Shown one piece after another: positions 1-5,747 of a stretch of 15,485 bases of DNA. The position numbers and the translations under genes are program-made. This DNA comes from DASZOC01 sp035550975 (GTDB lineage Bacteria; Actinomycetota; CADDZG01; WHSQ01): positions 1 to 15,485 of the forward strand of contig DASZOC010000023.1 in assembly GCA_035550975.1 (NCBI GenBank), written 5' to 3'. A model generated the notes under the pieces. That model had not been told where the DNA came from, ran no database searches, and saw only the letters and a list, made by a program, of their open reading frames with translations. Numbering within the stretch: position 1 is the first letter of the stretch; the number at the start of each line of letters is the position of its first letter.

Positions 1-1061
1 GGGGTGGCTCCGGCGGTGGCGGTGGCGATGACTCCGATGGCTCCGGTTCCGGCGGCGACGGTGACAACAAGGACGGCAAGACCGTCGACGGCAAGAAGGG
101 CGACGGCAAGAAGGGCGAGGGCCGCGGCGACGGTAAGGGCAAAGGCAAGAACAAGAAGAAGAAGAAGAAGGTCAGCGTCATCCCCCCGACCGGCACTCCC
201 GACATCCCGGGCTCGTTCAACACCGAGAAGCTGATGAGCATGGCCGCGCACCTGCGCTCGCTGGGCTGGTCGGCCGAGGAAGTCATCGCGAAGGTCTTTC
301 CGCCGTTCATCATCGCCGGCGAGGCGACCTGGATCGACACCTGGGGTGTGCCTCGTTACGGGCCCGGCCCGATCGTGCGAACCCACGAGGGCCAGGACGT
401 CTTCTGCGATTACGGCGATCCCGTCCTCGCACCGGAGGCCGGGTACGTCAGCTTCAGCGACGGCGGGCTCGGGGGCATCACCGCCCGCGTCCACACCGGC
501 GACGGCGCCTACTGGTATCTCACGCACCTGTCCGACCTGAACACCGAAGAGCTGTCTCCGGGCGACACGGTCGAAGCCGGAACGGTCGTCGGTTTCTGCG
601 GGAACTCGGGCAACGCGGCGACCACGCCGCCGCACGTTCACTTCGGTTGGTACCAGGCCTCGGGCGAGGCGAAGAACCCGATGCGCCATCTCGTGCAGTG
701 GCTGCGGATCGCGGAGGACAATTCGTCGCGTCTGATCGTGGCCGTGCAGGACAAGCGTCAGAAGCAGCTGCCGGCGTTGACCGCGGCGCGCAGGTTCGGC
801 GACGCGTTCACGCCGGATCGTTCGTTCCTCCCTGGTGGTGCCGGCGAGTCGCTGTGGGCGTCCGGCTCGTCGCCGGCGACCGGCACGTTCGCGCTTGCGG
901 AAGCCGCATTGCAGGCCGCGCTGGCCGAGCGTCTCGATGCGCCGAGCAGCGTGAGCGTTCCGACCTCCGAGGGAGCCGGGACCACGGGCGGGCTCGACCC
1001 CGAGTCGCAGCTCGCGAAGCTCCTCAAGCACACCCAAGAGATCCACGAAGCCGGCGACTGA
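1..1061 (+). CDS. M23 family (LytM-type) metallopeptidase, 5' partial
   Basis: Predicted zinc endopeptidase acting on peptidoglycan cross-bridges outside the cell. The reading frame (first whole codon at base 3) is open from the window edge to the TGA at 1059-1061, so the true start lies upstream. The visible N-terminal 77 residues are a Gly/Ser/Asp-rich then Gly/Lys-rich low-complexity linker ending in six lysines. Counting from the internal ATG at 234, the M23 core shows HEGQD (H51, D55), YLTHLSD (H98) and HVHF (H134, H136), which fit the HxxxD and HxH zinc-ligand and catalytic pattern of the family. About 130 Ala/Gly-rich residues follow with no recognised domain. The ATG at 234 could be miscalled as a start, but the in-frame linker before it argues that the gene is longer. 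Substrate specificity cannot be read. Confidence 0.9.
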   Translation, partial: GGSGGGGGDDSDGSGSGGDGDNKDGKTVDGKKGDGKKGEGRGDGKGKGKNKKKKKKVSVIPPTGTPDIPGSFNTEKLMSMAAHLRSLGWSAEEVIAKVFPPFIIAGEATWIDTWGVPRYGPGPIVRTHEGQDVFCDYGDPVLAPEAGYVSFSDGGLGGITARVHTGDGAYWYLTHLSDLNTEELSPGDTVEAGTVVGFCGNSGNAATTPPHVHFGWYQASGEAKNPMRHLVQWLRIAEDNSSRLIVAVQDKRQKQLPALTAARRFGDAFTPDRSFLPGGAGESLWASGSSPATGTFALAEAALQAALAERLDAPSSVSVPTSEGAGTTGGLDPESQLAKLLKHTQEIHEAGD

Positions 1062-1108
1062 TCCGGCGACCGAAGGAGCCCGCGGCCGCACCCTCACCTT
1101 TCTCCGGA

Positions 1109-1134
1109 CATCTATTTTCGGTTTGCGCAAATAG
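1109..1134. promoter_or_regulatory. Palindromic element, copy 1 (upstream of tRNA-Tyr)
   Basis: An imperfect 23-bp dyad at 1112-1134 has outer arms CTATTT (1112-1117) and AAATAG (1129-1134) and inner CG pairs. The 13-mer CATCTATTTTCGG at 1109-1121 recurs exactly, in inverted orientation, at 13571-13583 beside the other tRNA locus. It is AT-rich against GC-rich surroundings. It could be an operator or a small dispersed repeat; no protein can be assigned to it. Confidence 0.4.
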
Positions 1135-1163
1135 TTGTCCTCAGAAGGCCGTTCGGGATTGCG

Positions 1164-1178
1164 CACCACGGCGTGGTG
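1164..1178. terminator. Short hairpin after the M23 gene (weak terminator candidate)
   Basis: CACCAC, GGC, GTGGTG forms a perfect 6-bp stem with a 3-base loop about 100 bp after the M23 stop codon. No T-run follows, so a terminator role is only a guess. The rest of 1062-1313 holds no gene that I can support. Confidence 0.2.
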
Positions 1179-1313
1179 AGAGAGCAGGCCTCTCGAGCCC
1201 GGCCCTCGCCCGCGATCGCAGGAAGACGGGCCGCGGTGGCGTCGACCCCGGACCCGGGCCGCGCGAGGTCGGGGGCCGAGGTCGGTTCCAGATATCCTCG
1301 GTCGCGCTCTAGG

Positions 1314-1399
1314 GGCGGGATGCCCGAGCGGCCAAAGGGAGCGGACTGTAAATTCGCCGGCTTATGCCTACCCAGGTTCGAATCCTGGTCCCGCCACCA
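1314..1399 (+). tRNA. tRNA-Tyr (anticodon GTA), CCA encoded
   Basis: A class II tRNA of 86 bases. The acceptor stem GGCGGGA (1314-1320) pairs with TCCCGCC (1389-1395). The anticodon stem GCGGA/TTCGC holds the loop CTGTAAA, with anticodon GTA at 1348-1350. A long variable arm precedes the T arm (GGTTCGAATCC), as expected for bacterial tRNA-Tyr. Discriminator A1396 is followed by genomic CCA at 1397-1399, whereas the two tRNAs at the other end of the window lack an encoded CCA. Confidence 0.96.
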
Positions 1400-1457
1400 C
1401 CTTTCTTCTTTCTTCCAGCCTCACCACGGACCCCCAGCACCTCTCGATCGGCCCGTG

Positions 1458-1526
1458 AAGCTCTGGCTTGACCTCCGGCTCCGCCTTCGGTCAAGCTCTG
1501 GCTTGACCTCCGGCTCCGCCTTCGGT
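1458..1526. repeat. Two-copy 35-bp tandem repeat with hairpin potential
   Basis: Two identical 34-bp copies (1458-1491 and 1493-1526) lie at a 35-bp period between tRNA-Tyr and the end of the sirtuin gene. Within the array GCTTGACC (1466-1473) can pair with GGTCAAGC (1489-1496). A transcript running off the sirtuin gene would form this hairpin, so it may serve as a terminator or as a REP-like intergenic repeat. No T-run is present. No other copy was seen in the window. Confidence 0.6.
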
Positions 1527-1554
1527 GGCGGCTGTGTGTGCCGGGTCGCCGGCG

Positions 1555-2316
1555 TCAGAGCGCGGCTGCTAGTGGAGGGAGGATCTCGGCTATCGGGGCG
1601 TTGAACACGGCTGCAGCTTGGGCGTCGAACGGTGTCGGCTGCTCGTTGACTATCAGCAGCTTGGCTCCCGCGGCCACCGCGATCTGCGGAAGGTACGCGA
1701 CGGGGTAGACCTGCAACGAGGTACCTATCGCAAGGAATACGTCGCAGGTCTGCGCGGCTCGCTGCGTCCGTGCGACGTCTTCCGCGACCAGCTCCTGCCC
1801 GAACGAGATCGTGGCCGATTTGAGGATGCCGCCGCAGGTCTTGCAGGCGGGATCGGCCTCACCGGCACGCACTCGTGCGAGCGCCCGCTGCATGTCCGCA
1901 CGTTCACCGCACGACATGCACATGACCTCGCGCAGCGTCCCGTGGATCTCGATGAGGATGTCGTCGGAGCTGCCGGCGAGCTGATGCAGGCCGTCGATGT
2001 TCTGCGTGATGAGGTGGTGCAGGAAGCCCTTCCGTTCCAGCTCCGCGAGGGCGACGTGTCCCGGCCCGGGGCTCGCCGTCCACGCCGGATGTTCCAGCCG
2101 TAGCTGCCACGCGCGCGCCCGGAGGTCCGGGTCGGCCATGTAGTGCTGCAGTGTCGACAGCTTCTCGGCCTCCGGATCCTTCGTCCACACGCCTTGGGGG
2201 CCGCGGAAATCCGGGATGCCCGAATCGGTCGAGATGCCGGCGCCCGTCAGGGCCGTGACGGTCCGGGCGTCTCGCAGCCACGGAGCGATCTCTTCTACCG
2301 CCATGTTCGGAGTCAT
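1555..2316 (-). CDS. cobB: Sir2-family NAD-dependent protein deacylase
   Basis: A sirtuin that removes acyl groups from lysines, consuming NAD+ and releasing nicotinamide and O-acyl-ADP-ribose in the cytoplasm. Counting from the ATG at 2340, the motifs are GAGIS (33-37), GIPDFR (41-46), QNID (113-116), catalytic H133, four zinc Cys (C141, C144, C166, C169) and GTS (206-208). The length of about 253 residues is normal. Where desuccinylase-type sirtuins carry Y-x-x-R, this protein seems to have W78-Q-L-R81, so acyl preference is uncertain. I chose the ATG at 2316 (giving MTPNMAVEE), because the ATG at 2340 would overlap the start codon of the divergent ligase and because a TAATCT box sits 7 bases before 2316. 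The symbol is assigned at family level. Confidence 0.93.
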   Translation of the reverse strand: MTPNMAVEEIAPWLRDARTVTALTGAGISTDSGIPDFRGPQGVWTKDPEAEKLSTLQHYMADPDLRARAWQLRLEHPAWTASPGPGHVALAELERKGFLHHLITQNIDGLHQLAGSSDDILIEIHGTLREVMCMSCGERADMQRALARVRAGEADPACKTCGGILKSATISFGQELVAEDVARTQRAAQTCDVFLAIGTSLQVYPVAYLPQIAVAAGAKLLIVNEQPTPFDAQAAAVFNAPIAEILPPLAAAL

Positions 2317-2323
2317 CCGTGAC

Positions 2324-2338
2324 AGATTAGGTTGGGGC
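2324..2338. promoter_or_regulatory. Overlapping divergent -10 boxes, leaderless type
   Basis: On the minus strand TAATCT (2329-2324) lies 7 bases before the sirtuin ATG at 2316. On the plus strand TAGGTT (2328-2333) lies 5 bases before the ligase ATG at 2339. Both fit the TANNNT-plus-about-6-bases layout of leaderless actinobacterial genes, and the two boxes overlap by two bases. No good Shine-Dalgarno sequence is seen for either gene. The two promoters should compete for polymerase. This is inferred from spacing only. Confidence 0.4.
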
Positions 2339-3796
2339 ATGTCCTCATCTCACCCGGATCGTTTCGAGGCGCTGCAGCAGCGGCTCGCGGCGCTCGGGAG
2401 CCGCGCACTGTCGGACCTCGACCGCGGGTGCATCGTCGTGCTCCCGTCGCTCACGTTCCCGGTCGAAGAGCTGCGCAAGATCATCGGTATCTCGCGCTAC
2501 GAAGAACGGCTCCTGTGCCTGGTGTTGTTGCTGGACCAGCCGGAGCTCGAGGTCGTGTTCGTGACTTCGCTGCCGGTCGATCCGGTGGTCGTCGACTACT
2601 ACCTCTCTTTCTTACGAGATCCCGCCGGCGGGCGTCGGCGGCTCACGATGGTCTCCCTCGACGACCCCGATCCGAGACCGTTGAGTGAGAAGCTCCTCCA
2701 GCAGCCGGCGGCGATGGATCGGCTGCGCGCGGCCATCGATCGCAAGGACGCTTACCTGTTGCCGTTCACGGTGACCGCGGCGGAGCGTGCGATAGCCACC
2801 GAGATCGGGACACCTCTCTATGGCGCGCGCCCCGGCCTGGCTTACGCCGGCAGCAAGAGCGGCTCGCGCCATGTCGCGCGCGAGGCAGGCGTGGAGGTGC
2901 TTCCGGGCAGCGAGGACCTGCATTCGGTGGAAGCTCTGAACGCGGCCATCGAGTTACTGCGGCACGACCACGCCGATGTGACCGAGGTGGTCATCAAGCT
3001 CAACTACGGCTTCTCGGGGCAGGGCAACGTGGTGGTGAATCTCGCCGACTGGAACGGCTCCGTCCTCTACGCACCGACGGCGTTCTGCGCGGGCGAGGAA
3101 TCGTGGGATTCGTTCATCCCGAAGATCGAGCGCGACGGCGGGATCGTCGAAGAGATGGTGCGTGACGACACGATGCACTCTCCGAGCGTGCAGCTGCGTG
3201 TTGGCGTCGATGGTTCCGTCGAGATCGTGTCGACGCATGACCAGGTCCTGGGGGGGCCGGACGATCAGGTCTATCTCGGGTGCCGCTTCCCGGCTCAGGC
3301 TTCTTACCGAGCCGAGATCCAGCAGGCCGGCGAGCGCATCGCGAAGATCCTCGCCGCGAAGGGAGTCGTCGGATCGTTCGGGATCGACCTGCTCGTACGT
3401 CGAGGGGATCGCGACCTCGATGTCTATCTCAGCGAGATCAACCTCCGACTCGGAGGGACCTCGCATCCGTTCTACATGGCCCGCTTCGCGACCGGCGGCA
3501 CGTACGACGCGGCTACTGGAGAGTTACTCGTCGACGGGAGCCCGCGCGCGTATGTGGCGACGGACAACCTGAAGTCCGAGGCGTACAAGGGGTTGCCCGC
3601 GGCCCGCTTGCTCGAAGAGCTCCGGGCCCGGGAACTCGCCTTCGATCCGTCGAGCCGGACGGGCGTCACCCTTCATCTCCTCGGGACCCTCAGTGAGCAC
3701 GGCAAGCTAGGGGCCACTTGTATCGCCCTGAGCATCGCGGCCGCCGACGATCTCTACGCGGACCTCGTTGCAACGCTCGACGAGCTGACCTCCTAG
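2339..3796 (+). CDS. ATP-grasp peptide ligase, PGM1-related
   Basis: Predicted ATP-dependent carboxylate-amine (peptide bond-forming) ligase of the pre-ATP-grasp plus ATP-grasp type. The family is named for PGM1 of pheganomycin biosynthesis, which joins an unusual amino acid to peptides. The protein has 485 residues. Residues about 28-165 form the pre-ATP-grasp region. The ATP-grasp part shows K220 (VVIKLNYG), the glycine loop GFSGQGN (224-230), acidic EEM (271-273), FGIDLLV (347-353) and the metal ligands EINLR (E366, N368). The start is taken at 2339, because longer starts from 2216 run deep into the sirtuin gene on the other strand. No signal peptide is seen, so it is cytoplasmic. No precursor peptide or other biosynthetic gene is adjacent, so the substrate is unknown. 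Confidence 0.85.
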   Translation: MSSSHPDRFEALQQRLAALGSRALSDLDRGCIVVLPSLTFPVEELRKIIGISRYEERLLCLVLLLDQPELEVVFVTSLPVDPVVVDYYLSFLRDPAGGRRRLTMVSLDDPDPRPLSEKLLQQPAAMDRLRAAIDRKDAYLLPFTVTAAERAIATEIGTPLYGARPGLAYAGSKSGSRHVAREAGVEVLPGSEDLHSVEALNAAIELLRHDHADVTEVVIKLNYGFSGQGNVVVNLADWNGSVLYAPTAFCAGEESWDSFIPKIERDGGIVEEMVRDDTMHSPSVQLRVGVDGSVEIVSTHDQVLGGPDDQVYLGCRFPAQASYRAEIQQAGERIAKILAAKGVVGSFGIDLLVRRGDRDLDVYLSEINLRLGGTSHPFYMARFATGGTYDAATGELLVDGSPRAYVATDNLKSEAYKGLPAARLLEELRARELAFDPSSRTGVTLHLLGTLSEHGKLGATCIALSIAAADDLYADLVATLDELTS

Positions 3797-3934
3797 CACC
3801 GTCGACCGACCTCACGGGCTTAGCGAACTAGTCCGAACGGCACGCGTTTTGGTCCTTTCGGGCCATTCAAGATTCTTCCATATCGCAGATAGTTATGAGG
3901 CGAGCGCGCTGAGTAGTCAAAGGGGGCAGGGGAG
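3797..3934 (+). promoter_or_regulatory. Upstream region and ribosome binding site of the subtilisin gene
   Basis: This 138-bp gap is more AT-rich than its flanks, especially near 3866-3900. Purine-rich AAAGGGGG (3919-3926) lies 8 bases before the ATG at 3935 and is a good Shine-Dalgarno match, unlike the leaderless-looking genes nearby. No convincing -35/-10 pair was found and no small gene is visible. Confidence 0.5.
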
Positions 3935-5680
3935 ATGAACGCGACTACGGCACGGGTCCTAGATGTTCGCCGGTTTGGGATCGGGCTCGTGGCCGTGCTG
4001 TTGCTCCTTCCCAGCCTGGGCGCGACGCCGAAGGCGTCGGGAGCGGAGCGCTTCGTATCCGTGATCGTCCAGGCCGTCAGCCCGCAGCACGCCGGGGTCG
4101 CCGTTCATGATGTCGGCGGTGAGGTAACGACCCCGCTGCCGATCGTCGACGGCGTCTCCGCCCGCGTTCCCACCGCGTCGCTGAGCGAGCTGCGCGCCCG
4201 GCCCGGCGTCGTCCAGGTCACCCGCAATCGGAAGGTCTCGTTCGAAGCCAAGTCCGGCGGAACCGTAAACAAGAACGCCTGGGTATCGCCGCCGAAGGTG
4301 CTGCGCTCCGACTCGTTGTGGAAATCCAAGATCACCGGTAAGGGCATATCCGTCGCCCTTATCGACACGGGGGTCTACGCCCACGCCGACCTATCGGGGC
4401 GCGTCGTGTGCGGCGCCGACCTGTCGCACGAGAGCGGCACCGCGGCGAACTGTGCCGACACGTTCGGACACGGAACCTTCATGGCGGGGCTCATCGCCGG
4501 GAACGGCGCGTCCTCGAGCGGCACCTACAAGGGAACCGCCCCCGACGCGCGCATCATCTCGGTCAAGGCCGCGGGTTATGACGGGTCTACCGACGTGTCC
4601 ACGATCCTCGCTGGGATCCAGTGGGTGGTTTCGCACAAAGACACCTATGGCATCCGCGCGCTGAACCTGTCCCTGGGCAGCGACTCGGCGCAGGACTATC
4701 GCTTGGCGCCGCTCAACTACGCGGTCCAGCGCGCGTGGAAAGCGGGCATCGTCGTCGTGGTCTCGTCGGGCAACGATGGTCCGAACGCATCCACCGTGAT
4801 GAAGCCTGCAGACGACCCCTATGTGATCACCGCGGGCGCCTCCAACTCGGAAGGAACCGCGGGGGTCACCGACGACCGGGTCCCGGTGTTCTCTGGGCGC
4901 GGCCCGACGCGTTCGAACGGCTTGGCCAAGCCCGATCTGGTCTCACCGGGCGTGCACACGATCTCGTTGCGCTCGCCGGGCAGCGCGATCGACAACAACT
5001 ACGGAGGCACAGCGCGCGTAGGAACCGCTTACTTCAAGGGCACCGGAACGTCCATGTCGGCTGCGCTCGTGTCCGGCGTCGTCGCGCAAGTGCTGCAGAA
5101 GACGCCGAGCCTGAACCCGAACCAGGTGAAGGCGCGGCTAATGGGCACGGCGAAGCCGATCGTCGATAAGGACCCCAACCTTGTCGGCAGAGGGATCGTT
5201 GACGCGTACGCCGCCGCCACCTCGACGTCTCTAGCCGAGGCGAACCAGGGACTCGACAGCTCCACCGGCCTGGGGACGCTGCAGGATTCGCGGGCGGGAC
5301 TGTCCACGGAGCTCTACGCCAACACGCCTCTGGGCGATGCGGCCCTCACGGGTGAGTTCACGCTGCAGCACGAAGCCCTGCTCGCCGACCCTCTTGCGAA
5401 CCCACTCGGTCTCATCCCGTGGGATGGCGTCACTTACACCACCACCGGGTGGGATCCGGTCACGTGGGACGCATCGCGGTGGAACACCGCCGACTGGGCC
5501 GGCTCGCGCTGGAACGGTGCGACGTTCGAAGCGACGACGTGGGATGGCTCGCGCTGGAACGGCTCGCGCTGGAACAACGAGGACTGGGACGCCAGCAGGT
5601 GGAATGGTCTCGACTGGGACGCGAGCCGGTGGAACGCCAGCAGGTGGAACAGCAAGTGGTATGCCGCTGCCTGGGATTGA
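3935..5680 (+). CDS. Secreted S8 subtilisin-like serine protease with Trp-pentad tail
   Basis: Predicted extracellular serine endopeptidase of 581 residues. The N-terminus has Arg residues at 12-13 and a hydrophobic core (about 15-30), a signal peptide ending near 36. Residues about 41-105 look like an I9-type inhibitory propeptide. The catalytic domain (about 125-430) carries D144 (ALIDTG), H179 (FGHGTFMAG), oxyanion N280 (SSGNDGP) and S373 (GTGTSMSA), so the triad is complete. After a linker, residues 506-580 form a striking tail with Trp at every fifth position (506, 511, 516, 521, 526, 536 to 571; Phe at 531), built on units such as WDASR and WNGSR. No sortase motif or transmembrane anchor follows. 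The gene stands alone, with its own ribosome site and a hairpin just after the stop. The natural substrate is unknown. Confidence 0.95.
   Translation: MNATTARVLDVRRFGIGLVAVLLLLPSLGATPKASGAERFVSVIVQAVSPQHAGVAVHDVGGEVTTPLPIVDGVSARVPTASLSELRARPGVVQVTRNRKVSFEAKSGGTVNKNAWVSPPKVLRSDSLWKSKITGKGISVALIDTGVYAHADLSGRVVCGADLSHESGTAANCADTFGHGTFMAGLIAGNGASSSGTYKGTAPDARIISVKAAGYDGSTDVSTILAGIQWVVSHKDTYGIRALNLSLGSDSAQDYRLAPLNYAVQRAWKAGIVVVVSSGNDGPNASTVMKPADDPYVITAGASNSEGTAGVTDDRVPVFSGRGPTRSNGLAKPDLVSPGVHTISLRSPGSAIDNNYGGTARVGTAYFKGTGTSMSAALVSGVVAQVLQKTPSLNPNQVKARLMGTAKPIVDKDPNLVGRGIVDAYAAATSTSLAEANQGLDSSTGLGTLQDSRAGLSTELYANTPLGDAALTGEFTLQHEALLADPLANPLGLIPWDGVTYTTTGWDPVTWDASRWNTADWAGSRWNGATFEATTWDGSRWNGSRWNNEDWDASRWNGLDWDASRWNASRWNSKWYAAAWD
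5450..5680 (+). repeat. 15-bp coding repeat: Trp-x-x-x-x pentads of the subtilisin tail
   Basis: Fourteen successive 5-residue units begin with Trp (one with Phe), mostly of the form W-[DN]-x-[ST]-R or W-N-x-x-[DT], ending in a degenerate W575 and W580. At DNA level, 15-bp units such as TGGGACGCGAGCCGG recur with synonymous and conservative changes. The spacing suggests a repeated beta-strand or solenoid module rather than random low complexity. Confidence 0.85.
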
Positions 5681-5702
5681 CCCGCAGTGATGTCCGGATA
5701 AC

Positions 5703-5730
5703 AAGGAGCGCCCCAGACGGGGCGCTCCTT
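5703..5730 (+). terminator. Strong hairpin after the subtilisin gene
   Basis: AAGGAGCGCCCC (5703-5714) and GGGGCGCTCCTT (5719-5730) form a perfect 12-bp stem with the 4-base loop AGAC, 22 bp after the protease stop. There is no long T-run, as is usual in high-GC genomes. It separates the protease from the kinase gene that starts 18 bp later. Confidence 0.8.
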
Positions 5731-5735
5731 ACGTC

Positions 5736-5741
5736 TAGGGT
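5736..5741 (+). promoter_or_regulatory. Candidate leaderless -10 box of the histidine kinase
   Basis: TAGGGT lies 6 bases before the GTG start at 5748, directly after the terminator hairpin, and no Shine-Dalgarno is present. The spacing matches a transcript starting at the start codon. The -35 region would fall inside the hairpin, so this is tentative. Confidence 0.3.
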
Positions 5742-5747
5742 GATCGT

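Noticed and set aside
4..234. Arg/Ala-rich frame at the left edge
   Set aside because: It is a shifted frame over the Gly/Lys linker of the M23 protein, whose own frame is open to the edge.
1309..1494. Minus-strand open frame across tRNA-Tyr (contains GGGTRIRTWVG)
   Set aside because: This is a translation of the antisense of a tRNA gene, a known source of spurious proteins.
2216..2338. Longer N-terminus for the peptide ligase
   Set aside because: It would overlap the sirtuin's conserved GAGIS/GIPDFR coding region, and the ATG at 2339 fits the family.
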